From: Mycolicibacterium houstonense
GTDB taxonomy: Bacteria; Actinomycetota; Actinomycetes; Mycobacteriales; Mycobacteriaceae
Reading direction: 5' to 3'
DNA: 34,230 nucleotides
Assembly: GCF_900078665.2 (NCBI RefSeq)
Contig: NZ_LT546207.1
Span: 3,608,300-3,642,529 of the forward strand
Position 1 is the first letter of the stretch; every line of letters starts with the position of its first letter. The position numbers and the translations under genes are program-made. Shown here one piece after another: positions 1 through 10,068 of this stretch. The notes under the pieces were generated by a model, which saw nothing but the letters and a program-made list of their open reading frames with translations, made no database searches and was not told the DNA's origin.

Positions 1-82
1 GGGCGGCGGCCAGCCGTGCGGTGAGCGCCTCGACGGCCGCGCTGGCGGCGGTCAGTCCTTCCGGAACTACTCGCAGTGTCAT
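1..82 (-). CDS. pe5: PE family protein PE5, N-terminal fragment
   Basis: This is the first 27 codons of a gene running off the left edge. The peptide begins [10 protein letters not shown] and continues as an alanine-rich helix with alternating A/V/L residues, the start expected of the ESX-3 PE protein that pairs with a PPE protein. PE-PPE heterodimers are exported by type VII systems. Its ATG overlaps the eccC3 stop by one base (TGATG), so it is translationally coupled to eccC3. The PE5 assignment rests on the N-terminus and on its position directly after eccC3. The rest of the protein, including any C-terminal secretion signal, lies outside the window. Confidence 0.85.
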   Translation of the reverse strand, partial: MTLRVVPEGLTAASAAVEALTARLAAA

Positions 83-3000
83 CAGAATTCCTTTCTCCCG
101 TTGTTCACGGACAGCGCCGTGTCATCGATGAGTGGGTTGACGAGCTGAACGAACTCGGGGGCGTCGCCGTCTCCGAGCAACATGCCGCGTCCCGCGGGGA
201 ACCGGGCGAACCGGTGTCCGCGGAGCTTGCCGCTGTCGGCGGGATTGCCCGACAGCATCAACGTGGTCGCCTGTAGGTCGTTGAGGCGACGGAGCAGAGG
301 TGCGGTCATCACCGCGTGTGCCGATCCGGTGGCCCGGGCCGTCACGATCACGCGCAGACCCAGATCGCCGGCTTCCGACAGCAGGTTGACGATGTTGGTC
401 CACGGCCGCTGACCGGCGAACGGTCCGCTGACCGCCGGACCGTCGGGGATCTGGTCCACGTCGTCGATGATCAGGTAGTGCGTGTGGCCATCGGGCCCGG
501 ACCGGTAATTCCATGTGCTGAGCTCCTGCGGACTCAAACCCGCAGGCGGACGGCGCTTCTCGATGAGTGCCGACAGCCCGAGCATGGCGGGCAGCACGCG
601 GTCGATGTTGGCGGTGTACTCGTTGTCCGGGAACAACGGTTCCTCCACCAGGTGCAGCCGCCGGTCGATGACGGTGAAGGCCACCTCGTCCGGCCGGGAG
701 TTCTCCCGGATGGTCCGGATGATGTGCCGCAGCAGCGTGGTCTTGCCGGACCTCGCATCGCCGAACACCGCCAGCAGCGGGTTGTTCTTGAAGTCGAGCA
801 CCACCGGCGCCAGATCCTCTTCGCGCTGTCCGATGACCACCTGCTCGGGGGCCGGGTACAGCGGTGCCAGCGCGGCCGGGGCCAGCGTGGTGGGCAGGAG
901 TCGCACCGGGGGTGCGCTCTGGCCCGGGTACCGGGAGTTGATGACGGCGATGTCGCTCAATGCCGGCTGCGCGAACAGGAAGTGTTCGGCGGCCATGGTC
1001 AGGCCGCGCCCGGGCTGGTCGGCCGGCACGGATTCGGCCGGGCGACGCAGGGCACCCACCACCCGCACGATGCTGTCGTGGCTGTCGTGCAGCTTCAGCT
1101 CCAGACGCAGGCCCAGGCCGTCGCGCATCGCCAGCGGCACCTCCAGCCAGTTCGGCGTGGTGATCACCACGTGGATGCCGTACGCCAGGCCGGTGTTGGC
1201 CAGCTCGGTCACCTTGGCCAGCAACGGGTTCCGGGTGTTGAAGGTGTCGGTGTTGTCGCGGCTGAACGCGTAGAGGTTGTCGATGACCAAGAAAACTTCG
1301 CCATAGCCATCGGAGTAGGAACCCACCCGGCTCACCGCGCCCTGCTGCTGACGCGCCCGCAGCAGCTGCTCGAGCTCACCGAAGGTGCGGCGGATGCGCT
1401 CGGGCTCCAGCGGGGTGGCCACACTGCCGACGTGGGCCAGATCGGCCAGGCCGGCCAGCTGTCCGCCGCCGTAGTCGAGGCAGTAGAAGCTGACCTCGCT
1501 CGGCGAGTGCAACGCGGCCGCCGACAGGACGAAGGTCTGCAGCGCGGTGGACTTGCCCGAGCGTGGACCGCCGTGGATGAGCACGTTGGCGGCCGACGAG
1601 TTGGCGTCGTACACCAGTGCCTCGCGGCGCATCTCGAACGGCTTGTCGATCTCGCCCAGCGGCCAACGCAGCTGACCGGGCTCCACATCGGTGCCGGCGA
1701 GCACGTCGTCCAGCGCGATCGCGTTGTCCAGCGGCGGCAGCCACAGCTTGGGTGCCTGCGGGCCGTAGGCGGCCAGCTGGTCGCCGATGGTGGCGATCAG
1801 CTTGCGCGGTGGCGCGACGTTGATCTCGGGCTCGTTCGTGACGATCACGGTATCGGGCTCGGGCTCGACCCGCGAGGCGGTGAACAGCTGCGGCTGCGGC
1901 AGTGCACGCACCACGATCGACTTCTCGGCGCGCGGCGGATCGTAGATGCCGTCGACATAGGTGCTGCGGAACTTGATCGGCACCGCACCTGGGGCGGGCA
2001 CCAGGAAGCCCTCGCCCTTGTGCTCGCGGCCCGATTCGATGTGATAGGCGTCCTCGACCCCGATGATCTGGCGAGAGATGCTGGGGCTGGCCACCTTCAG
2101 ACCGATCCGGTACGACGTGTTCTTGTCGATGTCCTTGATCCGGCCCACGTCCAGCGTCTGCGACGCGAACAGGATATGGATCCGGAACGAACGGCCCTTG
2201 CGCGCAACGTAATCGAACAGGTCGGCGTACTCGGGGTGCTCGGCGAGCATCAGGGTGAACTCGTCGGCGACCACGAACAGCGTCGGCATCGGGGGCAGAT
2301 CGTGTCCCGCTGCGATGGCGGCCTCGTACTCGGTGACCGAGTTGAAGGCGCTGCCCTGGACGCGACGGCCGGCCTCCTTGAGCAGCTGTTCACGGCGGGC
2401 CACCTCACCGCGCAGGGTGTCGGCGAACCGGTCGGCCAGCGACCGCTTCTCGGCCATGTTCGAGATGACCGCCACGACCTGCGGGAAGTTGCGGAAGATG
2501 TCGGCTCCGGCCTCACCCTTGAAGTCGGCGTAGATCACGATGAGCCGGTCGGCCGAGTGAGTGGTCAACAGCGACAACAGGATCGACATCAGCGTCTGGG
2601 ACTTGCCCGAACCGGTCATACCGATCATCAGGCCGTGCGGACCCATGCCGCCCTCGGCCTCGTCCTTGAGGTCGAAGTACAGCGGTTCGCCGGTGGCGGT
2701 GACACCGATGGGCACGCGCAGTTCCTCGTCACGGTTGCGCGGGGCCCATAGGCTGGCCACGTCCAGGGACGAGGCATCCGGGATGTCCAGCAGCGTGGTG
2801 AAAGTGGCACCGCCGGTGGCGGTGGACCGCACGTAACCGGGGTTCGAGTCCCAGCGCGACAGACGGCGCGCGACGTGCGCGGCCGCGGCGGCCGACATCG
2901 AATCGGCCTTGTCCACGTAGGGCTGCCATCCGCTGCTCTGCCAGCGCTCGATCCGGCCGTCGACGACCCGCAGGATGGGCCGTTCGGGGTCGGGGTACTG

Positions 3001-4050
3001 CTCGCGGTTGGGCAGCTTGTCGCTGCGGTGGATCACGGTCACCCCGGTCAGGCCGGGCTTACGCGCGATGTCGTCGGGATCGGCTTCGGGATCGTCGAGC
3101 ACCACCAGTAGATGCTTGAGGGCCTGGTCCGGTTCGGCCGGGAACGCGGGGCGGCCGGACAGGGCCGAATCGAGGCGCCCGCGCAGCTCCGCGACACCGG
3201 TGGTCAGGTACCGGGCCGGGCCGACGCCGTCGGCCTGGGCCGGAATGTCCACGTGCGGAAGCCATTTGAGCCAAGACCAGGTATCGGCGTCGATGTCGGG
3301 AGAGGCCAGCGCCACCCCGAGCATGGTCGGGTCGTGCCAGGTGACGGCCTGGGCGATCCAGGCCCGCAACGCATCCCGGACCTCGTCGGCCTCACCGATC
3401 ACGGTGATCCGGGCGAGCTTGGTGACGTCGATACCGGTCGGGGCGTCACGCACGGTGCGCTGCACATCGAGCAGACCGCGAAGGGTGCTGTGTGACACCG
3501 GCTCCAGGTCGATCTCGTCGGCGGTGTCCTTGACCTTCAGCGCCGCGTCCAGCGGCACGTCGTGCAGGCCGGCCCGCAGCACCAGGAAGTCACGGTCACG
3601 TGGGTCGCGTTCCCACTGCCTGCGGGTGCCCGGAATGACGGCCAGCGCCTCGGGCTCGGGGTGCGACCACTCCAGCGCCGCACGCTGCTCGGCGGCATGG
3701 GCGCGAACGTTGTCGCGGACCACCGACAGGTAACGCAGGTAGTCGGCGCGCTCGGCGTCGACTTCCTCGGTGCGCATCTTGTTGTCCGAGCCGCGATACA
3801 GCGCGGTGGCGGCCAGCAGCAGCACGAACGGGAAGAACAGCGTGGTCGGCGAGATCATCCGCATGCCGGTGGCCACCAGGGCCACGATCATGCCGACGAT
3901 CAGGATGACGATCAGGTAGGGCAGCACCCGGCGCAACAACGACGGCGGAACCAGCCGCGGCAACTGCGGTGGCGGCTCGATCGTGATGGTGCCCTTGCGG
4001 GTCGTCGGCGGCGCCAGCCTGCGCTGGTGCTCGAAAATCAGCCGGCTCAT
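82..4050 (-). CDS. eccC3: ESX-3 type VII secretion ATPase EccC3
   Basis: A 1322-residue inner-membrane motor of the ESX-3 secretion complex, close to the usual length of about 1330. Two transmembrane helices lie at about residues 40-60 and 67-85. Three FtsK/SpoIIIE-type ATPase domains follow, with Walker A motifs GMTGSGKS at about 477, GGPRSGKS at 827 and GDARSGKT at 1097. The first domain has a full Walker B (VVADEF). The second and third have VIDN and IIDD in place of a hydrophobic-D-E motif, so only the first looks fully catalytic. The ATG at 4050 overlaps the eccB3 stop in ATGA, and the gene ends in a TGATG overlap with PE5. The frame is open further upstream, but the overlap and the [11 protein letters not shown] start favour this ATG. 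The family recognises EsxG-EsxH and PE-PPE substrates. Confidence 0.97.
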   Translation of the reverse strand: MSRLIFEHQRRLAPPTTRKGTITIEPPPQLPRLVPPSLLRRVLPYLIVILIVGMIVALVATGMRMISPTTLFFPFVLLLAATALYRGSDNKMRTEEVDAERADYLRYLSVVRDNVRAHAAEQRAALEWSHPEPEALAVIPGTRRQWERDPRDRDFLVLRAGLHDVPLDAALKVKDTADEIDLEPVSHSTLRGLLDVQRTVRDAPTGIDVTKLARITVIGEADEVRDALRAWIAQAVTWHDPTMLGVALASPDIDADTWSWLKWLPHVDIPAQADGVGPARYLTTGVAELRGRLDSALSGRPAFPAEPDQALKHLLVVLDDPEADPDDIARKPGLTGVTVIHRSDKLPNREQYPDPERPILRVVDGRIERWQSSGWQPYVDKADSMSAAAAAHVARRLSRWDSNPGYVRSTATGGATFTTLLDIPDASSLDVASLWAPRNRDEELRVPIGVTATGEPLYFDLKDEAEGGMGPHGLMIGMTGSGKSQTLMSILLSLLTTHSADRLIVIYADFKGEAGADIFRNFPQVVAVISNMAEKRSLADRFADTLRGEVARREQLLKEAGRRVQGSAFNSVTEYEAAIAAGHDLPPMPTLFVVADEFTLMLAEHPEYADLFDYVARKGRSFRIHILFASQTLDVGRIKDIDKNTSYRIGLKVASPSISRQIIGVEDAYHIESGREHKGEGFLVPAPGAVPIKFRSTYVDGIYDPPRAEKSIVVRALPQPQLFTASRVEPEPDTVIVTNEPEINVAPPRKLIATIGDQLAAYGPQAPKLWLPPLDNAIALDDVLAGTDVEPGQLRWPLGEIDKPFEMRREALVYDANSSAANVLIHGGPRSGKSTALQTFVLSAAALHSPSEVSFYCLDYGGGQLAGLADLAHVGSVATPLEPERIRRTFGELEQLLRARQQQGAVSRVGSYSDGYGEVFLVIDNLYAFSRDNTDTFNTRNPLLAKVTELANTGLAYGIHVVITTPNWLEVPLAMRDGLGLRLELKLHDSHDSIVRVVGALRRPAESVPADQPGRGLTMAAEHFLFAQPALSDIAVINSRYPGQSAPPVRLLPTTLAPAALAPLYPAPEQVVIGQREEDLAPVVLDFKNNPLLAVFGDARSGKTTLLRHIIRTIRENSRPDEVAFTVIDRRLHLVEEPLFPDNEYTANIDRVLPAMLGLSALIEKRRPPAGLSPQELSTWNYRSGPDGHTHYLIIDDVDQIPDGPAVSGPFAGQRPWTNIVNLLSEAGDLGLRVIVTARATGSAHAVMTAPLLRRLNDLQATTLMLSGNPADSGKLRGHRFARFPAGRGMLLGDGDAPEFVQLVNPLIDDTALSVNNGRKEF

Positions 4051-5600
4051 CGTGTGGCCTCCAGGCGGGCAGCATTGGCGTTCGACGACAGCGCATCGTG
4101 TGCGGTCAGGGCGTCGCCGCGGGAAAGGGTCGGGCCGGCTGCGAACTGCGTCAGGATCGACCACGGAATGGGCAGAGCCGGCGCGGTGAGACCAAGCGCG
4201 GCAAGGGTTTTGTCGTCACCATTGGTGTCGATGCCGTAGCGCACACCGGTGTCGCTCACCCAGAACATCGAGCCTGCGGTCGGCGATCCGGGTTCGGCGC
4301 CCACGGTCTGCACCAGGTATCCACTGCCGGGTGCCAGGGCGACGCGGCTGGCTGCACCGTTGGCGCCCGCGCCCACCAGGCCAACGCTGCGCTGACCATC
4401 GGGCACGGGCAGCGCCGCACCGGACAGCACGGTCAGGCGGCTCTCTGTCGCACCGGCGGGCTTGCTCCACTGGGCACACGTCACCGGTGCCGTCGAGGCC
4501 GACACCAGGGTGACGGGGTCCGCCGGGTAGGCGGCGGTGTCGATGCCGTGCGCCACCGGGGTGCGGGCCACTTCATCGGCGCCGAGCCTCGGCGGCTCGT
4601 GCAGCCCATAGGAATCGGTGTTGCGCAGGATCGAGGCCAGCACCGGAGAGATCGGCTGCAGGCCGTCGGTCAGCACGGCGTAGTAGCGGACGGTGTTGTC
4701 GGCTTCCGCCGCCGAGACCACCGCACCCACCGGCGCCGGCGCAGACAGCGGGAACTGTGCGGGCGCACCCGCACCGGCGATGGCCGGGGCGGTCAGTGCG
4801 GGAGCCTCGGGGATCGCGTTGAACAGGCCCGATGCGATGGGCCGCGGGGCCGGGATCTCGGCGCCGAATCCGAGTGCATCGGTGACGGCACGGTTGGCCA
4901 GGTCGATCGGGCTGCGCTTGCCGTCCCACAGCAGCCAGTCACCGGGGGTGGGGCCGCCGCTGTGGTGCACGAGCACCGCCTGGTTCGCGGACAGCGGCAG
5001 GGCGCGCTCATCGCCGGCGGCCAGCGTTCCGGCGATCAGCGTCACGCCGGCGTTGTCGCCCGAATTGCTATCGCACACAGTCCAATCCGCACTGGTGCTG
5101 GCGCTCTGCACCATGCGCTCCGGCGCGCCGGGGATACCGAGCAGGTTGCCGCGCGGGAACTTGTCGATCTCGCTGGTCTTGACCGTGGTCGGGTTGTCCG
5201 CCTTGCCGGCGATCAGCCGCGCCGAGGTCAGGTTGAGCACCGGGTGCAGCTGCTCACCGACCCGGACATACAGCGCCGCGGTGGACCGGTCGGCGAGGAT
5301 CACGTCGTTGCCCGCGGCTCCGCCCGGGCGGATCAGCGAGAACAGGAAGCAGCCGATCAGCCCGGTGACCAGGATCAGCGCACCGGTCAGCACCGCACGG
5401 CTCTGGGTGCGCAACGGGTCGACCAGCATGCGGGTGTCGTGCAGCGCCACCCCGGATGCGATGCGGCGCATGACGAACCGCCAGCCCGAGACCTGGTGGC
5501 GGGTGACGAAGCCACGCCGGTAGCCGACCTGATCGGGGTTGTCGTTGGACGGGGTGCGAGAGGAGAAGGAGCGGCGCTCGTCGGGTCCCTGCGTGGTCAT
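4047..5600 (-). CDS. eccB3: ESX-3 secretion core component EccB3
   Basis: A 517-residue EccB-family protein, part of the EccB-C-D-E membrane complex. About 70 cytosolic residues come first, then one transmembrane helix at about 70-90 ([18 protein letters not shown]), then a large periplasmic portion. Periplasmic features typical of the family include the LNLTSARLI segment and paired cysteines (TVCDSNSG and VTCAQWSKP), which probably form a disulfide. The start ATG at 5600 overlaps the eccA3 stop (ATGA), and the end overlaps the eccC3 start the same way, so the three genes form one transcriptional unit. Nothing looks truncated. Assignment to ESX-3 rather than another ESX type is from gene order (A-B-C-PE) and the Rv0281-type neighbour. 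Confidence 0.96.
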   Translation of the reverse strand: MTTQGPDERRSFSSRTPSNDNPDQVGYRRGFVTRHQVSGWRFVMRRIASGVALHDTRMLVDPLRTQSRAVLTGALILVTGLIGCFLFSLIRPGGAAGNDVILADRSTAALYVRVGEQLHPVLNLTSARLIAGKADNPTTVKTSEIDKFPRGNLLGIPGAPERMVQSASTSADWTVCDSNSGDNAGVTLIAGTLAAGDERALPLSANQAVLVHHSGGPTPGDWLLWDGKRSPIDLANRAVTDALGFGAEIPAPRPIASGLFNAIPEAPALTAPAIAGAGAPAQFPLSAPAPVGAVVSAAEADNTVRYYAVLTDGLQPISPVLASILRNTDSYGLHEPPRLGADEVARTPVAHGIDTAAYPADPVTLVSASTAPVTCAQWSKPAGATESRLTVLSGAALPVPDGQRSVGLVGAGANGAASRVALAPGSGYLVQTVGAEPGSPTAGSMFWVSDTGVRYGIDTNGDDKTLAALGLTAPALPIPWSILTQFAAGPTLSRGDALTAHDALSSNANAARLEATR

Positions 5601-7423
5601 TCGGGCACCGTCAGGCCGAGGCCACGCAGCAGCGGGGCAGCCGAATTCGTCACGTCACCGGCGGTGATCGTCATCATCTCCTCGTCGGTGAAGTCGTCGT
5701 GGTCGGAATGATCGAGGCGGTACTCGCGCTCCTCCTCGGAACGCTCGACCAGGTTGCGGACGAAACGGCCGTTACCGGCGATGTCCAGGCTGCGCCGCTG
5801 CACGCCCGCGGCGTCGGGCATGGTGGCCGCCGCCAGATGGCCGAACAGCTTCTCCATCTCGTCGTGCGCGGCCTTTTCGAAGGTGCTGTCCCGCTTTTCG
5901 GCCATCCGCTCGGCGATCTCGACGAGTTCGGAGGACGAGTAGGACGGGAAGTCGATGCTGCGGGTGAAGCGGGAACGCAGACCCTCGTTGGTGTCCAGGA
6001 ACATGTCGAGGTCCTTGCGATAGCCCGCGACGATCACCACGAGCCGGTCGCGGTCGTTCTCCATGCGGGCCAGCAGCGTGTCGATGGCCACCAGACCGAA
6101 GTCGTTCTTGGCCCCGGTGGACACCAGCGCATAGGCCTCGTCGAGGAACAGCACGCCGTCGAGCGCACTGTCGATGATGGCGTTGGTCTTGGCCTCGGTC
6201 TCACCGATGTGCTGACCGATCAGGTCGGCGCGGTGCACCTCGCGGACCGTCTCCTTCTTCAGAAGCCCGAGACCGCAATAGATCTTGGCGACGACGCGGG
6301 CGATGGTGGTCTTACCGGTTCCGGGCGGGCCGGCGAACACCAGGTGGTTGGTGCGCTGCGCCACGGCCAGCCCGCGTTCCTGACGCCGGATCGACATGGC
6401 GACCGAGCTCTTCAGGCGGGCCACCTGGAACTTCACTTCTTCCAGGCCGATGAATTCGGCGAGCTCCGCCTCGGCCTCGATGAGCAGGTGCGCCTTGCGC
6501 TCCTTGGCACCCGGATCGACGAAATCGGACTCCGAGGGCTCGGTTTCCGGGTCCCACGGATCGGTGCGGGCGTCGATGCGGGCGGCATTGGTGATCAGCA
6601 GCCCGAACGTCGGGTCGGACAGGGCCTCTTCGACCTGCTTGTCCTCGGGGTGGGCGGCGAAGAGGTCTTGCAGCACCTCGTTGGCGTCATCGTCCTCGCC
6701 CTGGGCACGCAGGGTCAGCGCCTTGGCGAGCGCGCCGTCGAGGGCGGCCACCGCGATCGGGCCGGTCGGATCCTCCAGATAGGACAGCGCGGGCGCGAGC
6801 ATGCCGAGCCGGGCCAGTGCGATGCCCAGCGTGATGCGGGCGGCGTGCCCGGAGACCTCGTCGAGCGACGGGTCGGTGACCACCGGGGTGAGCAGCCGCA
6901 CCACGTCCGACCACCGCTGGGCGCGGTGGTTGATGGCCACCCGCAGCCAGGTGGCGTGCAGCCACCCCGGCCTGCGGACGAGCACCTCGCCCACCAGCTC
7001 GTCGGCCTCGGCGAGCGCACCCGCAGCAGCACGCCGCGCGGCGAAGGCCAGCTGGAAGTCGTCCACGTCGCAGGCTCGGAATTGCAGATACAGCCCGCTG
7101 TCATAGGTGAACCCGAGGTCACCGGCAGCCAGATCGATCTCGCGTTGCAGCAGACCGGCGCTGGCGCGGGTCCGCCAGACGGCGTCGATCACGGGTCCGG
7201 AGACATCGCCCGCGGCGGCCAGGCCGGTCCAGGCGTCACAGTGGTCGTGTGCGAGGTGCGTCAGGGCGGCAAAGCCGGCCCGGGCGGCGGTGAGATCGGC
7301 CGGCCGTTGGCGGTCGTTCACCGTCAGGCCCAGCGCACGACAACATGTGGCGAAACGGCTGACCACATCGCGATCGAGCCGGGGCGCTCCCTGAGGCGGA
7401 GCCGCAAGCGTGTCACTACCCAT
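5597..7423 (-). CDS. eccA3: ESX-3 AAA+ ATPase EccA3
   Basis: A 608-residue cytosolic CbxX/CfqX-type AAA+ ATPase, the EccA component thought to act on PE/PPE substrates or their EspG chaperone before export. The first about 280 residues are alpha-helical and TPR-like (tandem helices rich in A/L/R). The AAA domain has Walker A GPPGTGKT at about 365 and Walker B VLFLDEAYAL, with a downstream arginine-rich stretch (LRSRFTRSIDF). It is the first gene of the eccA3-B3-C3-PE5 operon. The ATG at 7423 has no clear Shine-Dalgarno sequence. Two IdeR-like boxes lie 42-81 bases upstream, so iron repression is expected. Confidence 0.97.
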   Translation of the reverse strand: MGSDTLAAPPQGAPRLDRDVVSRFATCCRALGLTVNDRQRPADLTAARAGFAALTHLAHDHCDAWTGLAAAGDVSGPVIDAVWRTRASAGLLQREIDLAAGDLGFTYDSGLYLQFRACDVDDFQLAFAARRAAAGALAEADELVGEVLVRRPGWLHATWLRVAINHRAQRWSDVVRLLTPVVTDPSLDEVSGHAARITLGIALARLGMLAPALSYLEDPTGPIAVAALDGALAKALTLRAQGEDDDANEVLQDLFAAHPEDKQVEEALSDPTFGLLITNAARIDARTDPWDPETEPSESDFVDPGAKERKAHLLIEAEAELAEFIGLEEVKFQVARLKSSVAMSIRRQERGLAVAQRTNHLVFAGPPGTGKTTIARVVAKIYCGLGLLKKETVREVHRADLIGQHIGETEAKTNAIIDSALDGVLFLDEAYALVSTGAKNDFGLVAIDTLLARMENDRDRLVVIVAGYRKDLDMFLDTNEGLRSRFTRSIDFPSYSSSELVEIAERMAEKRDSTFEKAAHDEMEKLFGHLAAATMPDAAGVQRRSLDIAGNGRFVRNLVERSEEEREYRLDHSDHDDFTDEEMMTITAGDVTNSAAPLLRGLGLTVPE

Positions 7424-7464
7424 ATGCGTGCACGGGAGCGAAGCCCCCGATTCTCTCCCTTATG

Positions 7465-7483
7465 TATGGCTAAGCTAACTTTT
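7465..7483. promoter_or_regulatory. IdeR (iron) box 1 upstream of eccA3
   Basis: The 19 bases at 7465-7483 match the mycobacterial IdeR consensus TTAGGTTAGGCTAACCTAA at 12 of 19 positions, including the central GCTAAC core. It lies in the gap between the Rv0281-like gene and eccA3, about 42 bases from the eccA3 start. ESX-3 genes are known IdeR targets in mycobacteria. Binding here is inferred. Confidence 0.65.
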
Positions 7484-7485
7484 GC

Positions 7486-7504
7486 TGAAGTTAGCATTGC
7501 ATAA
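7486..7504. promoter_or_regulatory. IdeR (iron) box 2 upstream of eccA3
   Basis: Read on the minus strand, 7504-7486 matches the IdeR consensus at 13 of 19 positions, with the core GCTAAC intact. Its centre is 21 bases, two helical turns, from that of the neighbouring box, so two dimers of dimers could sit on the same face of the DNA. Promoter hexamers are not clear; a TANNNT-like element (TAGCTT) overlaps the neighbouring box, which would fit repression by occlusion. Confidence 0.65.
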
Positions 7505-7549
7505 CTTTACTGTCGAGAGGCACGTATCCGGGCTAGCTCGTGAACTGCC

Positions 7550-8443
7550 TCACCTTTTGGTCGCGGCCACCAAGGTGATAGTTCCCGTCATCAGGCCGGC
7601 TTCGGAATCTTGACCAGGCACGGGCCGGCCCACCCGGGTCAGATACTCGTGCAACGGCGTAGCCACTGCATTCCAGCCCCGTGCACCAAACCACTGGTTA
7701 GCGGGTGCGTGCTGCTGGTTGTACACCAGGTTGAAGAACGCGTTCTCATCCCCGGAGGCGTGCGCCTCGGCCCGCTTGGCATCGAAGGCGTCGGCCGGCA
7801 TCGGTACGGCCTCCTCGACCCCGACAAAGCTGCCCGGCGCAGCCAACGCGTCGATTCCAGCAAACAACCGCTCCTGTGCTGCGGCCGGTAGATAGATCAG
7901 CAATCCCTCGGCGATCCAGGCCGAGGGGCGCGCCGGGTCGAAGCCGTTCGACCGCAGCGCCTGGGGCCAGTCCTCTCGCAGATCGATCGCTATCTCACGC
8001 CGCTCGGCGGTCGGGCTCACCCCGAGTTCATCCATGGTGTCGCGCTTGAACGCGAGCACCCGCGGCTGGTCCAGTTCGTAGACCACGGTGCCGTCGGCCC
8101 ACGGCAGCCGGTAGGCCCGTGAGTCCAGGCCCGCCGCCAACAGCACCACCTGCTTGACGCCTGCGTCGATGGCCCGCCTGAAGTACTCGTCGAAGTACTT
8201 CGTCCGGGCGCCCTGGAAGTTGACGAAGTGTTCCCCGAATTCGGTCTGCAGCGGATGCTCGGGGTCGCTGCCTTCGACCGCGACCGTCCAATCGCCCCCG
8301 GCCGCGCGGCAGAACACCTCGGCGTACTCGTCCACTGCCAGCGGGTCGGGCTTTCGCGCCTCCAACGCCCTTGAGGCGGCTACGAATAACGCCGTCTGCC
8401 CAACGCTCGTGGTGATGTCCCAGTTGTCGTCATCGGTACGCAC
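7550..8443 (-). CDS. SAM-dependent methyltransferase, Rv0281-like (LCM/UPF0677 family)
   Basis: A 297-residue class I methyltransferase of the expanded mycobacterial leucine-carboxyl-methyltransferase-like family. The SAM-binding motif is [17 protein letters not shown], followed by the family's [13 protein letters not shown] (acidic residue after strand 2) and [11 protein letters not shown]. The N-terminal [21 protein letters not shown] segment is typical. The GTG start at 8443 gives [15 protein letters not shown], matching the known start of this family. The substrate is unknown. The gene sits directly upstream of the eccA3 promoter in the same orientation, as Rv0281 does next to Rv0282. It begins 30 bases after the DUF2236 gene and may be cotranscribed with it. 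A paralogue lies at 10925-11749. Confidence 0.9.
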   Translation of the reverse strand: MRTDDDNWDITTSVGQTALFVAASRALEARKPDPLAVDEYAEVFCRAAGGDWTVAVEGSDPEHPLQTEFGEHFVNFQGARTKYFDEYFRRAIDAGVKQVVLLAAGLDSRAYRLPWADGTVVYELDQPRVLAFKRDTMDELGVSPTAERREIAIDLREDWPQALRSNGFDPARPSAWIAEGLLIYLPAAAQERLFAGIDALAAPGSFVGVEEAVPMPADAFDAKRAEAHASGDENAFFNLVYNQQHAPANQWFGARGWNAVATPLHEYLTRVGRPVPGQDSEAGLMTGTITLVAATKR

Positions 8444-8473
8444 CCGCGCGAGGGTACGCCGCCAACCTGACAG

Positions 8474-9382
8474 CTACACCAAGGGACGACCGGTGCGGAT
8501 GCGCCAGTCGAGATCCTTGAGCAGCAGGTTGAACGGGAACTGGCGCGCGAAGGACGGCAGCAGATCGTTGACCGTGCGCAGCACCGCGATCAGCCGGTCG
8601 AACCGCTTCTGACTCTTGGCATCCCACGGCAGCCGCATCTCGTCGCGGAACCGCTGCGGGAGGAAGCCGGTGGTGATCAGCAGGGCCACCGCATCGAGCC
8701 GGCGCTGCACCGCGCGGGGCAGCTTCGGGTTCTTGGGCCGGCCCGCCGCGATCGGATACAGGTATCCGCGCACCGTGTCGTCGATGTGCAGCTTCTCCAG
8801 CGATTCTTCCCAGTACCGATCGAACGCGGCCCGGTCCGCCGGCCACATGTCCTCGGGTACCTGCAGCGTGGTGCCCATCGTGACGCTGTCGCGGTAGTGC
8901 TGATCGGCGGTCTCGTCGTCCATCTCGCCGACGAACATCCGGAAGACGTCGACGCCGCCCTTGTAGAGGCAGGCCGCCACCCACAACTGCAGGTTCTTGT
9001 CGAAGGCGTTGTACTGCACCGGGCTGTCCTCGGTGGAGTACACCTGTGCATGCGCCTTGTTGACCGCGCGTCGGTATGCCTTCTTCTGTGCGTCGGTGCC
9101 ACGCGTGGCCACGGCCAGATAGGTGAACGTGGTCCTGGCCCGCTTGATCGGGTGCAGATCGGTGCGGCCGCTGTCGACGCGGCTCTCGACCACGCCGTAG
9201 CCCACCGCCGGATTGGCCAGCTGCATGATCACGTTGGCCGGCCCGGCCAGCAGCGCCACGCCCATCAGTCCGTCGTCGAAGCCGGCACCGCGACGGCGCC
9301 GCCTCGGCGGGGCCACGGGACGTGAGGCATCGCTCATCGTCCGTTCGACGTGCGGGATCGGTTCGCTGACCGTCATGGCCAC
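8474..9382 (-). CDS. DUF2236 / MpaB-type putative oxygenase
   Basis: A 302-residue protein of the DUF2236 family (ER-bound oxygenase MpaB / latex-clearing protein relatives), counterpart of Rv0276. Family features are an N-terminal hydrophobic helix (GLMGVALLAGPANVIMQLANPAVG), a conserved histidine in AVNKAHAQVYS (a likely haem ligand by analogy with Lcp), the WVAACLYKG segment and the C-terminal LPWDAKSQKRFDRL. Several characterised members bind haem b; the reaction here is not known. The N-terminus has an Arg-rich run (PPRRRRR) before the first helix. The start is GTG at 9382, with an ATG at 9376 as alternative. It diverges from a tetR gene across 70 bases that hold an inverted repeat, so control by that TetR is likely. 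Confidence 0.85.
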   Translation of the reverse strand: MAMTVSEPIPHVERTMSDASRPVAPPRRRRRGAGFDDGLMGVALLAGPANVIMQLANPAVGYGVVESRVDSGRTDLHPIKRARTTFTYLAVATRGTDAQKKAYRRAVNKAHAQVYSTEDSPVQYNAFDKNLQLWVAACLYKGGVDVFRMFVGEMDDETADQHYRDSVTMGTTLQVPEDMWPADRAAFDRYWEESLEKLHIDDTVRGYLYPIAAGRPKNPKLPRAVQRRLDAVALLITTGFLPQRFRDEMRLPWDAKSQKRFDRLIAVLRTVNDLLPSFARQFPFNLLLKDLDWRIRTGRPLV

Positions 9383-9390
9383 CCCTTCTA

Positions 9391-9409
9391 AAACTGAGAA
9401 CGTCTGTTT
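9391..9409. promoter_or_regulatory. Candidate TetR operator between DUF2236 gene and tetR
   Basis: An imperfect 19-base palindrome with arms AAACtGA and TCtGTTT: six of nine base pairs match around a single central base. It lies in the 70-base divergent gap, where a TetR protein commonly represses both its own gene and its neighbour. No other symmetric site of this length stands out in the gap. Confidence 0.5.
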
Positions 9410-9452
9410 CCTGATAGTGGCCCGCCGGTCTGACGGGTGTCAAGATGTTTGG

Positions 9453-10067
9453 GTGAAGCAGGTCCGTCCCTACCGCGGTGTCGAAGCGGCCGACCGCGTC
9501 GCGCAGCGCCGCAGCCAGCTGCTCGAGGCCGGGCTGGACCTGCTGGGAGCCGAAGACGCCGAGATCACGGTGCGCGCGGTCTGCCGCACCGCCGGCCTGG
9601 CGGCCAGATACTTCTACGAGAGCTTCGCCGACAAGGACGATTTCATCGGCGCCGTCTACGACTGGGTGATCACCGACATCGCGACCTCGACGCAGGCCGC
9701 CGTCGCCGCCGTCCCGCTGGCCGACCAGACCGCCGCCGGGATGGCCAACATCGTGCACCTGATCGCCGAGGATCCACGGATCGGCCGGCTGCTGTTCAGC
9801 GTCAAACTGTCCAACGAGGTGCTGACCCGCAAGCGCGTGGAGTCCACCGCACTGTTCGCCGCGCTGCTCGGACAGCACGCCGGAGATGCTCTCGACCTCA
9901 GGGAGAACGACTACCTCAGGGCCACTTCGCATTTCGCCGTCGGCGGCGTGACGCAGACCATCAGCGCCTGGCTGTCCGGCGAGGTGAACCTGTCCCCCGA
10001 TCAGCTCATCCACCAGCTGCGCTCGATGCTCGACGCCCTGGCGGGCCTGCCACAACCGGGGAGCTGA
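9453..10067 (+). CDS. TetR-family transcriptional regulator (Rv0275c-like)
   Basis: A 204-residue regulator. The N-terminal HTH is VRAVCRTAGLAARYFYESFADKD, the TetR signature with the YFYESF recognition helix, followed by a helical ligand-binding domain. I chose the GTG at 9453 (VKQVRPYRG) because the frame upstream of it codes an unlikely leader overlapping the divergent DUF2236 gene. The counterpart in M. tuberculosis, Rv0275c, also neighbours the DUF2236 gene Rv0276. The stop lies one base before the GTG of the following araC-type gene, so the two are probably cotranscribed. The ligand is unknown. The inverted repeat at 9391-9409 is its likely operator. Confidence 0.9.
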   Translation: MKQVRPYRGVEAADRVAQRRSQLLEAGLDLLGAEDAEITVRAVCRTAGLAARYFYESFADKDDFIGAVYDWVITDIATSTQAAVAAVPLADQTAAGMANIVHLIAEDPRIGRLLFSVKLSNEVLTRKRVESTALFAALLGQHAGDALDLRENDYLRATSHFAVGGVTQTISAWLSGEVNLSPDQLIHQLRSMLDALAGLPQPGS

Positions 10068-10068
10068 C

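Noticed and set aside
316..2751. Very long open frame on the plus strand opposite eccC3
   Set aside because: It is antisense to a clear FtsK-type gene with Walker motifs. High GC makes long antisense frames common, and its translation (His/Gln/Arg/Val-rich) has no domain. Similar frames opposite eccA3, fadD2 and the sulfatase were rejected for the same reason.
7424..7549. Zur (zinc) box before eccA3
   Set aside because: No segment fits the AT-rich TGAAAATCATTTTCA-type pattern; only the IdeR-like sites stand out.
9213..9452. Longer N-terminus for the Rv0275c-like TetR
   Set aside because: The extra 80 codons overlap the divergent DUF2236 gene and do not resemble a TetR N-terminus; the GTG at 9453 fits the family.
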